Positions 8,673 through 15,646 of a stretch of DNA of 64,000 nt are shown here, piece by piece. Made by a program: the position numbers and the translations under genes. Positions within the stretch are counted from its first letter, which is position 1. Each line of letters begins with the position of its first letter. The notes below the pieces were generated by a model. It saw nothing but the letters and a program-made list of their open reading frames with translations, did no database searches and had not been told where the DNA came from. The DNA lies in NCBI GenBank assembly GCA_965204875.1, contig OZ242020.1:2170001-2234000 (forward strand). The letters run 5' to 3'. Origin of the DNA: Aldehydirespirator sp965204875 (GTDB lineage: Bacteria > Actinomycetota > Acidimicrobiia > Acidimicrobiales > Aldehydirespiratoraceae).

Positions 8673-8939
8673 GCGCCTCGCCACAAGTCCGAGATTTCGA
8701 TGGCCGAGCACTTCGTGGCCAACATGTTGAACCGTGTCATAGACCGCGCGATCCAGGTGCACGGCGCGCTCGGCTACTCGACCGACACGCCGCTGGCGCA
8801 CATGTATCAGCAGGCGCGCTGGGCACGGTTCGCCGACGGCGCCGACGAAATACACCAGATGCGCATCGCCCAGCGAGCCATCGCCGCCTACAGCGACGAC
8901 GGGACCACCCGCCGCGCCACGGGCGGCCTGCCGATCTAG
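8673..8939 (+). pseudogene. Acyl-CoA dehydrogenase C-terminal fragment
   Basis: The frame reads HKSEISMAEHFVANMLNRVI, then QVHGALGYSTDTPLAHMY, then a typical terminal ADGADEIHQMRIAQRAI. These are the last 80-85 residues of an acyl-CoA dehydrogenase, including the helix that contributes to FAD and substrate binding. Homology starts upstream of the only plausible start (ATG 8700), immediately after the toxin stop at 8669, and the N-terminal three quarters are absent. The simplest reading is that the AbiE segment replaced or was inserted into the 5' part of the gene. It converges on the GST gene with a 4-base overlap. It is probably non-functional. Confidence 0.75.
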
Positions 8940-9595
8940 CCGGTCGAGTCGCCGGGCGGCGGTCGGTAGGGGGAGAAGATTCCCGGCATCACCGTGAAGC
9001 CGTCCACGCGGCCGAACCGGTCGGTCCAGCGTCGCAGCGCCGGATAGTCCTCGCGGGACACGCCGCCCTCCTCTGACAGCACCACATCGCCGAACAGGGC
9101 CAGGTCCGCGATGGTGGGATGGGGGCTTGAGGCCACCCAGTCGAGGCCCTCGCGCTCGCGGAACCACAGATGCTCGTCGAGCACGCGGAAGAGGCGGTGG
9201 GCGCCGGCGCGCACGGCTTCGATGTCGAAGTCGTAGCCGAGGTTGACGTGCAGGCGCGCCGCGGAGGCCGTGTTCGTCGTGCCCTCGGCGAACAGCAGCC
9301 ACGAGGCGGTCTCGCCCAGCACGTGCGGGTCGTCCACCGGGTACCAGCGCCGTGCGGGGTCGTAACGCACCGCCAGATAAACCAGGATGGCGTGGGCGTC
9401 GCGCAGCACGTAGCCGTCGTCGTCGAGCACCGGGATGTGTCCCAGCGGGTTGATCTTGGCGAACTCCGCCGACTTGTGCTCCCAGCCCGGAAAGAAGTCC
9501 ACCGGCACGCACGTGTACTCCAGGCCCAGAATGCTCATCAGCAGCCTGACCTTGTAGCAGTTGACCGACAGCTCCCAGTCGTACAGCTTGATCAT
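8936..9595 (-). CDS. Glutathione S-transferase-like protein, NdmE-like partner of the Rieske system
   Basis: The product has 219 residues. Residues 1-80 are the GST thioredoxin-like domain (SVNCYKVRLLMSILGLEY, cis-Pro loop GHIPVL, then RDAHAILVYL where most GSTs have E/D-S-x-A-I). The rest is the all-helical GST domain. It is the third gene of a minus-strand operon after a Rieske-reductase fusion and a Rieske-less oxygenase. In the Pseudomonas putida CBB5 caffeine pathway NdmE, a GST homologue, is needed to assemble the NdmC-NdmD complex, so I infer a scaffold role here rather than glutathione conjugation. ATG 9595 is preceded by a short open frame (from ATG 9645, overlapping the previous stop) whose own stop overlaps this ATG. 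Confidence 0.8.
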   Translation of the reverse strand: MIKLYDWELSVNCYKVRLLMSILGLEYTCVPVDFFPGWEHKSAEFAKINPLGHIPVLDDDGYVLRDAHAILVYLAVRYDPARRWYPVDDPHVLGETASWLLFAEGTTNTASAARLHVNLGYDFDIEAVRAGAHRLFRVLDEHLWFREREGLDWVASSPHPTIADLALFGDVVLSEEGGVSREDYPALRRWTDRFGRVDGFTVMPGIFSPYRPPPGDSTG

Positions 9596-9641
9596 GGTGC
9601 TGCGTTCGTGGGTGCTGGGGTCATGGGGGCTGCTTGCGTGC

Positions 9642-11660
9642 TCATATGTCCAGGACGAGCCGGTCGCTGCGCGCCCTCGACACGCACACCATCATCTGGT
9701 CGCCCCGCCGCTTCTCGCTGTCGCTGAGGTACACGTCGTTGTGGAGCGGCTCGCCGTCGAGCACCGCCACTCGGCACGTGCCGCACGCCCCGGTCTCGCA
9801 TGAGGAGGCGACGTCCACCCCGTTGGCCCGCAGCACCTCCACGACGGTGCGGCCCGCCGGCACCTCCAGCGTCAGCGCGGAGCGTGCCAGATCGACGTTG
9901 AAAGAGATCGAGTTGTCGATCTCGGTGGGGTTGGAGAAATACTCGAAGTGGACGGTCTCCTCGGGGCGGCCTGCGGCGGCGGCAACCCGGCGGGCGGCGT
10001 CGAGCATCGGCCCGGGCCCGCACACGTACACGTGCTCGTGGTGCCCGGGATCGGCGAGCAGCGCCTCGAGAGCCGCGCCGGTCTGTTGCGGCGACAGGGC
10101 GATGTGCCGTATCACCGATGCCGCCATGCCGTTGAGCACTCCGGCGAAGGCGACATGGGATTCGCTGCGGGCGAACACGTGCAGCTCGAAGTCCAGGCCC
10201 TGGTGGTGCAGCGCCCGCGCCATCGACAGCAGCGGCGTGATGCCGATGCCGCCCGCGATGAGGATCGTGCGCAGTGCGTCGCGGCGCAGCGGGAAGTTGT
10301 TCCGCGGCTCCGAGATGGCCAGTACGTCTCCGCTGCGCACGCTGTCGTGCAGCGCCGCCGACCCGCCCCCGCCGTCGGGCTCGAGCTTGACGCCGATCAC
10401 GTAGCGGTCGAGCTCGCCCGGCCCGTTGGTGAGCGAGAACTGGCGCACCAGCCCGTTGGGCAGATGCACATCGATGTGGGCGCCGGGCTGGAAGGTTGGA
10501 AGCTGACCGGTCACTCCGACGAGCTCGAACCCCGCCACATCCGCGGCGGCCTGCCACTTGCGTGCCACCCGCACCCGCAGCGGGGCGTGCCGCCCGCCCG
10601 CAGCAGGCTCGGGCATCTCCGCGAGATGGATCGGCACCCGCTCGATGGCGGCGACCATCGGCTCCGGCGCCGGCATGGTTGCGGCCTCGGCCTCGACGGC
10701 TGCCCGCAAGGCCGACAGCTCCGTGTTGTGGTGGCACCACAGTGCCAGCCGGCCGGCCTCGGCGGGAGCGCCGGCGAGCACGGGCCGGATCACGCAGCGG
10801 TCGGCGTCGGCGGGCTGCACGAAGAATACCACGGCGCTCGACGCCAAGCCCCCCGGATCGCTGGCGCGCAGCACGATATGGAACCGGCCGCGCTCGATGA
10901 CCGCCGTCGCCATGTCCGTGACCGCAGCCGAGGCCTGGCCGCTGCCGGTGCCTTGGCCGGTGTCGGTGTCGTCCCTGTTGGCGGTACTGGTGCCGCGGCC
11001 GCTGCCGGTGTTGCTGCCGTCGGCGGTACTGGTGTCGCGTCCGGTGTCGGTGTTGTTGCCGGTGTCAGCACGGGTGTCGCCGCCGGTGTTGTGCCCGTTG
11101 GCGGTACCGGTGCTGTGGCCGGTGTTTTCTGAGCCGTTGATGAGTTCCGCCGGCAGGAAGCTGTGCCGGCTCAGTGCCTCCAGCACGAGATCGCTCGGTG
11201 CATGCACGGGCAGCGCCCGCAGGCCGAAGGCCCCGGCGGACTCCAGCACATCGATCGTCGGCGGCTCACCGATGGGATCGGCGCCCGACCACACCAGCCC
11301 GTAGCGCTCGACGGCAGTGAAGGTGCGATTGCAGATAGTGCGCGCCGGGGCGTCGGCCGGGTGCGCCGGAATGTACGTGCAGCCCGCGGTGCGGCTGGCG
11401 TAGCGCCACCCGTGATAGCGGCAGACCAGCTCGCGCCCGTCGTTGCTGCCGATGGTGAGCCGCACGCCCCGGTGCAGGCAGCGGTTCTCCCAGATGTTCA
11501 CGTAGCCGTCGTCCGCCTTCCAGACGGCCAGCTCGCGGCCCAGCAGCCTCGACCAGCAGACATGGTGGGGCACCACATCCTCCCAGGAGGCCACCGGGTG
11601 CCACAGATGCTCGGCGGGACGGCGGTCGTGCTCGCCGGGCGGTGTCTCCGATGCGGTCAT
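9642..11660 (-). CDS. Rieske domain-ferredoxin reductase fusion (NdmD-like electron donor)
   Basis: The product is 672 residues from ATG 11660; a longer frame to 11753 runs into tandem repeats and is unlikely. Domain order: an N-terminal Rieske [2Fe-2S] domain with C61-L-H63 and C80-R-Y-H83; a remnant of an oxygenase catalytic domain with no D/H iron ligands, interrupted at 178-242 by a Gly/Thr/Asn/Asp repeat linker; a phthalate-dioxygenase-reductase-type FMN domain (RQFSLTNGP) with a nicotinamide-binding segment (LIAGGIGITPLLSMA); and a C-terminal plant-type ferredoxin with Cys 621, 626, 629 and 659. An extra N-terminal Rieske cluster on a reductase is the hallmark of NdmD. It should pass NADH electrons to a partner oxygenase, most likely the upstream gene product. 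Confidence 0.85.
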   Translation of the reverse strand: MTASETPPGEHDRRPAEHLWHPVASWEDVVPHHVCWSRLLGRELAVWKADDGYVNIWENRCLHRGVRLTIGSNDGRELVCRYHGWRYASRTAGCTYIPAHPADAPARTICNRTFTAVERYGLVWSGADPIGEPPTIDVLESAGAFGLRALPVHAPSDLVLEALSRHSFLPAELINGSENTGHSTGTANGHNTGGDTRADTGNNTDTGRDTSTADGSNTGSGRGTSTANRDDTDTGQGTGSGQASAAVTDMATAVIERGRFHIVLRASDPGGLASSAVVFFVQPADADRCVIRPVLAGAPAEAGRLALWCHHNTELSALRAAVEAEAATMPAPEPMVAAIERVPIHLAEMPEPAAGGRHAPLRVRVARKWQAAADVAGFELVGVTGQLPTFQPGAHIDVHLPNGLVRQFSLTNGPGELDRYVIGVKLEPDGGGGSAALHDSVRSGDVLAISEPRNNFPLRRDALRTILIAGGIGITPLLSMARALHHQGLDFELHVFARSESHVAFAGVLNGMAASVIRHIALSPQQTGAALEALLADPGHHEHVYVCGPGPMLDAARRVAAAAGRPEETVHFEYFSNPTEIDNSISFNVDLARSALTLEVPAGRTVVEVLRANGVDVASSCETGACGTCRVAVLDGEPLHNDVYLSDSEKRRGDQMMVCVSRARSDRLVLDI
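10935..11129 (-). repeat. Low-complexity repeat encoding a Thr/Gly/Asn/Asp linker in the Rieske-reductase
   Basis: About 195 bases of imperfect short repeats (on the plus strand recurring GGTGTTG, GCCGGTGTC and GTTGGCGGTACCGGTGCT blocks) keep frame and encode residues 178-242. They lie where an oxygenase catalytic domain would continue after the Rieske domain. The repeats look like slippage-expanded DNA that is tolerated as a flexible linker. Confidence 0.75.
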
Positions 11661-11723
11661 GTCACCCGCAGGGTAGGCAGGCTCCGCCACTGCGGTCACA
11701 CCGGGCCGCTCGCCGGGATCGTC

Positions 11724-11913
11724 CAGCAGGTCACGCCGGCTCTCCTGCCACAACCGTCCAGCAGGTCACGCCGGTTCGTCTCCCGACACAATCCAGCAGG
11801 TCACGCCGGTTCGTCTCCCGACACAATCCAGCAGGTCACGCCGGTTCGTCTCCCGAAACCATCCTAGCAGGTCACGCCGGTTCGTCTCCCGACACAATCC
11901 AGCAGGTCACGCC
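11724..11913. repeat. Six tandem 35-bp repeats between the oxygenase and reductase genes
   Basis: The core CAGCAGGTCACGCCGGTTCG recurs with starts at 11724, 11759, 11794, 11829, 11865 and 11900 (periods 35, 35, 35, 36, 35). The last unit overlaps the final codons and stop of the upstream oxygenase gene, so every unit carries a copy of that GCG-TGA end. There are no unique spacers, so this is not a CRISPR array. The array separates the two operon genes by about 245 bases. Confidence 0.9.
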
Positions 11914-12803
11914 CCCTCGCCCGCGGGGATCACGCCGTAGGTCACGCCGAGTCGGCTCAGCCAGCGCCGGTAGGCGATGGCTGATCGGTCGGCCCGGATC
12001 GGGGTCTCGGCCCGTGGATCCAGCGGCAGCCGCTTGGGGTACTGGTTCTCCAGGATCGGCTTGTCCTGCGCCAGAACGCCCTGCTGGAAGCGGCGGATCT
12101 CGTTGAGAGTGCTCACGTCGTCGAGCACGCTGGCGAACAGGTGGGCGCGTATGCGGGTCTCGGTCAATGGATGGATGAAGATGCCGATGGCGTCCATGCG
12201 GGCGGCGTCGGCCGGCGACGACTTGTAGAGCATGGCGCAATAGGGGTGCGGCACCCGGTAGACGTAGTCGGCCAGGATTCCCCGTGAGGACGCAGCCGCC
12301 GCCCGGGGCTGGTAGAAGCGGCAGTCGAAGGCCCAGATCTCGCCGTCGCGCTCCTCGATGCGGTACTCGGCCACCTCCGTGTGGGGCTCGTCGCCGAGCA
12401 CCCCGGTGTGCACATAGGGGAAATGGGCGAGGTCCAGGAAGTTCTCGATTGCTCGCGGTGCTGAACAGTCGATCCCGACGGTGAGGGAGTTGAGAGTGCG
12501 CCGGTCCGGCTCGGCAGCCTCGGGAATGGCGAAAACCCCGCCCTCGGGCTCGCCGACGGTCGTCCACAGGTAGCCGTATGCGCTGAGGGCCTCCAGGGCA
12601 CGGGCGTCGCCGTTGCGATGGGCTTCGGCCCGTGGTGTGGCACCCTCGTCGAGCCAGTACTCCACGGGCTCGTCGAGCAGCCAGGTCTTGTGCCGTGCGC
12701 CGCCGGAGATCTCGTCGAGAGCCGACAGGGCATACCACTGATCGCGGGCAACAGGATCGTCGCAGCCGCGGCCGGGGGCTTCGAGTGCCGTTGCGAGCGC
12801 CAT
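11907..12803 (-). CDS. Rieske-less non-haem iron oxygenase subunit (NdmC-like)
   Basis: The product is 298 residues from ATG 12803 (a GTG at 12839 would add 12). The C-terminal half is the catalytic domain of a Rieske-type oxygenase: N121-x2-D124-x2-H127-x4-H132 (ENFLDLAHFPYVH) and a later Asp247 (AQDKPILENQ) supply the mononuclear iron site. The Rieske domain has lost its cluster-binding lobe: only about 26 residues without cysteine (51-76) join LLDEPVEYW to YGYLWTTVG, where a normal enzyme has CxH and CxxH. NdmC of Pseudomonas putida CBB5 (about 290 residues) lacks its cluster in the same way and borrows the one on NdmD. The neighbouring fusion can supply that cluster here. The substrate is unknown; N- or O-demethylation is plausible. 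Confidence 0.82.
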   Translation of the reverse strand: MALATALEAPGRGCDDPVARDQWYALSALDEISGGARHKTWLLDEPVEYWLDEGATPRAEAHRNGDARALEALSAYGYLWTTVGEPEGGVFAIPEAAEPDRRTLNSLTVGIDCSAPRAIENFLDLAHFPYVHTGVLGDEPHTEVAEYRIEERDGEIWAFDCRFYQPRAAAASSRGILADYVYRVPHPYCAMLYKSSPADAARMDAIGIFIHPLTETRIRAHLFASVLDDVSTLNEIRRFQQGVLAQDKPILENQYPKRLPLDPRAETPIRADRSAIAYRRWLSRLGVTYGVIPAGEGA

Positions 12804-12901
12804 TGCCGAAAAGACCCTTCGTGGCTGTCGCTTCTGCACCCGACACGGTAACCGGCAACACGCGACGCGTCACGTCACTGCAGCCGCTGTTGAAGCGGCG
12901 G

Positions 12902-13090
12902 GTGTCGAGCGACAGGCAAGGGGAACGTGCCCGGTAACCGGCTTCAGTTCCGAGCGCTGCAGAGGCTGCCGGATGTCGAGTGACGGCCAGAGAGCCGGTG
13001 GCCTGGGCAGGCGTTGGCCGTGGAGATGGGCTGAGCTGCCCCCGACACCGGGATCTCGGTGGCCTCGGCCAGCGTTGGCCGTAATCTTCG
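12902..13090. repeat. Diverged 61- and 71-bp duplications in the divergent intergenic region
   Basis: GTGTCGAGCGACAGG (12902) reappears as ATGTCGAGTGACGGCC (12973), 71 bases on. GGTGGCCTGGGCAGGCGTTG (12997) reappears as GGTGGCCTCGGCCAGCGTTG (13058), 61 bases on, just before the start of the next gene. The 290-base gap between the divergent oxygenase and membrane protein genes holds these repeats; I see no convincing promoter motif in it. Confidence 0.65.
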
Positions 13091-13093
13091 GCG

Positions 13094-13789
13094 ATGCGCG
13101 AGGCAACCGGCACGCCTGCCGATGATCTCAGGGTGGGCAGTGATCCCTCCACCGTTGGCGGCGAGGTGCATGGCGAGGTGCATGATGACGGGTCTGCCGA
13201 TGAGTTCGCGGCGCGCGGCGACCGGCTCACCGGTGGCGGCGAGGTGCGTGATGATGGGTCTGCCGATGATCTCGGGATGCACGGTGATCTGGCTGCGGGT
13301 GACGGTGAGGTGCGTGACAGCCTGCCTGCGGACCTGGATGCGTCCGGGTATGTCGGCCCCTACCTGTTCCCCAACAACAGCAGGCGGCGCATCTCGGGCG
13401 TGCTGTACCTGGTGATCGGCGCGGTCTCGATCGTCGCGGCGGTCGCCCTCGGCGCGGATGCGGTGCTCATCAACGGCGGGTTCGCTGCCGGTGGCGCGGC
13501 GCTCATGCTGCTGGGGGCGTATTGCCTGCTGGCGGGCTTCGATCTCGCCATCGACGAGAATGACGCCCTCGTGGCCGCGGCGCGCGCAGTGGGGTTTCCG
13601 GTCGGGCACGCCTCGGCCCAGCTCGCCTGGCGAGGGCTGCGGAGCCGCCCCACCTGGCGCCTTCTGATCTACTCCAACGAGGCGCCTCCATCGGTGCGCG
13701 GCCTGGTGATCATCGACGGGGTGGACGGCGAGGTCCTCGGCCACATGGTGGAGCCCAACCCCGAGGACTGGACCGACCTCGACGCCTGA
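13094..13789 (+). CDS. Two-TM hypothetical membrane protein with an N-terminal repeat
   Basis: The product is 231 residues. The first about 75 residues are encoded by an in-frame 66-bp tandem repeat (GGCGAGGTG or GGTGAGG blocks at 13172, 13238 and 13304; 22-residue period, rich in Asp and Gly). Then come two adjacent transmembrane helices (about residues 98-145: VLYLVIGAVSIVAAVALGA and GGAALMLLGAYCLLAGFDLA) and a soluble C-terminal domain of about 75 residues (WRLLIYSNEAPPSVRGLVII). The last domain resembles small envelope proteins of Actinobacteria, but I recognise no named family. The true start could be any of several ATG/GTG codons in the repeat, for example ATG 13276. Confidence 0.6.
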   Translation: MREATGTPADDLRVGSDPSTVGGEVHGEVHDDGSADEFAARGDRLTGGGEVRDDGSADDLGMHGDLAAGDGEVRDSLPADLDASGYVGPYLFPNNSRRRISGVLYLVIGAVSIVAAVALGADAVLINGGFAAGGAALMLLGAYCLLAGFDLAIDENDALVAAARAVGFPVGHASAQLAWRGLRSRPTWRLLIYSNEAPPSVRGLVIIDGVDGEVLGHMVEPNPEDWTDLDA

Positions 13790-13917
13790 GCCCCACCGCC
13801 CGCCGCACCAGGTAGGCCTGCCGGGTACTGCCCGCTCGGACACTCGGCTCGCTGCAGTTCCGGACGCGGCCCGGCGGGGTGGTAGCCTCGGCTGGCAAGC
13901 CTTCTGGGAGCCGATGG

Positions 13918-14010
13918 ATGTTCGAGGGAAACGGGCGCATGCCGCCTCTGCTGGTCATGCCGGCAAACCTGGGGCGGGGTAGCGCATAGATGTTCGACGG
14001 GAACTGGCGC
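13918..14010 (+). repeat. Start-codon echo of pgsA (72-bp spacing)
   Basis: ATGTTCGAGGGAAACGGGCG at 13918 mirrors the true pgsA start ATGTTCGACGGGAACTGGCG at 13990. The echo opens a 23-codon frame that ends in TAG directly abutting the pgsA ATG (TAGATG). It may be a leader peptide or a neutral relic of tandem duplication. Confidence 0.75.
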
Positions 14011-14706
14011 ACCGCGGTAGATCGTGGGCTGACCCCCATCGGTGTCTCGCTGCGCCGCACGGGTGTGACCGCCGACATGGTCACCATCACCGGCATCGTC
14101 ATGGCCAGCGCAGCGTCCGTCGCCATCGCCGCCGGACACCTCAGGGTGGGATTCCTGCTGCTGATCCTCACGGGGATCCCCGACGCCCTCGACGGGGCGG
14201 TGGCCAAGGCCTCGGGAACCTCCTCGCAGCGGGGCGCCTTCTTCGACTCGGTGTCGGACCGGCTCACCGACGCCCTGCTCTTCGGCGGCATCGCCTGGTA
14301 CCTGGTCGGCACCGGGTCGGGGCATCTCGTGCTGCTACCCGTGGCGGTGATGAGCCTCGCCATGATGGTCTCCTACCAGCGGGCCAAGGCCGAGTCGCTC
14401 GGCTATGACGCCAAGGGCGGCCTGATGGAGCGGGCGGAGCGCTTCATCGTCCTCGCCTTCGGCCTGCTGTTCAACGAGCTGCTGCTGTGGACGCTGTGGG
14501 TGATGCTGGCGCTGACCGCGGTCACCGCCGTGCAGCGCTTCGTGAAGGTCTGGCGGCAGGCCTCCGAGGGACGACCCGTGCGCCCGCGCTCCAGGCGGAG
14601 GTCGCGGCGCGCCCACCCCTCCCGTGCCCTGCGCCACACCGGCGAGCCCGGCAGGCGGGCCAGGACGCGCGGCCGCCGGCCTCCCAGCACTCCCAGCACC
14701 GCCTGA
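13990..14706 (+). CDS. pgsA: CDP-alcohol phosphatidyltransferase, probable phosphatidylinositol phosphate synthase
   Basis: The product is a 238-residue integral membrane enzyme with the CDP-alcohol phosphotransferase signature: D65-x2-D68-G-x2-A-K73-x8-G82-x3-D86-x3-D90 (the common Arg is Lys at 73). Several transmembrane helices follow and a very basic C-terminal tail ends the protein. It should join CDP-diacylglycerol with inositol phosphate at the membrane, the first step to phosphatidylinositol and PIMs. The next two genes are PatA- and PimA-like, the order of mycobacterial Rv2612c-Rv2611c-Rv2610c, which argues for PIP synthase rather than phosphatidylglycerol phosphate synthase. Confidence 0.88.
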   Translation: MFDGNWRTAVDRGLTPIGVSLRRTGVTADMVTITGIVMASAASVAIAAGHLRVGFLLLILTGIPDALDGAVAKASGTSSQRGAFFDSVSDRLTDALLFGGIAWYLVGTGSGHLVLLPVAVMSLAMMVSYQRAKAESLGYDAKGGLMERAERFIVLAFGLLFNELLLWTLWVMLALTAVTAVQRFVKVWRQASEGRPVRPRSRRRSRRAHPSRALRHTGEPGRRARTRGRRPPSTPSTA

Positions 14707-14712
14707 GCGTCC

Positions 14713-15624
14713 GTGCCGCCGGTTCTGGCCTACCGGGCCGGGGAGATCCTGGCCCGGCACACGCCTGCACCGCTCGCCGGCGCCGGTGCCCGCGCCGTCG
14801 CGGTGGCCGCGGCGGCCGCCGGCGGCGACAAGCGCAAGCTGGTGCGGCGCAACCTCGAGCGGGCTCTGGGAAGGCCCCTGGGCACTGCCGAGGCCGCCCG
14901 GCGCACCGTGGCCGTATTCGAGTGGTACGCACGCTATTACCTGGAGAGTTTCACCCTGCCGGGGCTCGACGCAGCGGTCGTGGACGCCGGATTCGGGTAC
15001 GAGGGCTTCGACGCCATCGATCGCGCCGTGTGCTCGGGCACGGGCCCCATCCTGGTGATGCCGCACCTGGGCACCTGGGAGTGGGCGGCGTGGTGGCTGG
15101 CGCAGGTACCCGAGATGAAGGTCACCGCCGTCGTCGAACCGCTCGAGCCCCCGGAGGTGTTCGAGTGGTTCACGTCGTTCCGGCGCCGTCTGGGCATGGA
15201 GATCATCGCGGTCGGCCCCTCGGCCGCCGGGCGTGTGGCCACGGCCATAAGGAGCGGCAGGGTGGTCTGCCTGCTGTCGGACCGCGACGTCGGCGGCGGC
15301 GGTGTGGCCACCAGCTTCTTCGGAGAGCGCACCAGGCTGCCCGGCGGCCCGGCGCTGCTGGCACTGCGAACGGGAGCGCCGCTGATACCGGCCGCGGTGT
15401 ACTGGCAGGGCTCGACGCGCCACGCCATCGCCCGGCCCCCGCTGGACACGAGCCGGCACGGCAGCATCCGCGACGACGTGTCGAGGCTCGTGGGGGAGTA
15501 CGCGGCGGCGTTGGAGGGATTGATCCGCATCGCGCCCGAGCAGTGGCATCTGATGTCGCCCAACTGGCCCAGCGACTACCAGGCTCTCGGAAAGCCCGTT
15601 CCCGAGTCGCTGCTCGGTCTGTGA
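14713..15624 (+). CDS. patA: Phosphatidylinositol mannoside acyltransferase (PatA-like, LpxL/HtrB family)
   Basis: The product is 303 residues from GTG 14713, six bases after the pgsA stop. It belongs to the LpxL/HtrB acyltransferase superfamily, with the catalytic H118-x4-E123 pair in MPHLGTWEW, a conserved FFGERTRLPGGPALLALRTG segment for acceptor binding, and an N-terminal amphipathic helix for peripheral membrane attachment. In mycobacteria PatA transfers palmitoyl to the mannose of PIM1/PIM2 on the cytoplasmic side. Context between pgsA and pimA makes this assignment strong. Expression is presumably from one pgsA-patA-pimA message. Confidence 0.87.
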   Translation: MPPVLAYRAGEILARHTPAPLAGAGARAVAVAAAAAGGDKRKLVRRNLERALGRPLGTAEAARRTVAVFEWYARYYLESFTLPGLDAAVVDAGFGYEGFDAIDRAVCSGTGPILVMPHLGTWEWAAWWLAQVPEMKVTAVVEPLEPPEVFEWFTSFRRRLGMEIIAVGPSAAGRVATAIRSGRVVCLLSDRDVGGGGVATSFFGERTRLPGGPALLALRTGAPLIPAAVYWQGSTRHAIARPPLDTSRHGSIRDDVSRLVGEYAAALEGLIRIAPEQWHLMSPNWPSDYQALGKPVPESLLGL

Positions 15625-15646
15625 CGGCGTGCTCTAGCCTCGTTGT

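Noticed and set aside
10496..11304. Plus-strand frames of 134-394 codons opposite the Rieske-reductase.
   Set aside because: Their composition mirrors the antisense of the repeat linker and conserved reductase motifs; the minus-strand protein has complete cofactor motifs.
11724..11913. CRISPR-like array.
   Set aside because: Units of 35 bp follow each other without spacers and overlap a gene end; there are no cas genes.
12284..12937. Plus-strand frames opposite the oxygenase gene (66-101 codons).
   Set aside because: They are Arg-rich shadows without family features; the minus-strand frame has the iron-site motif.
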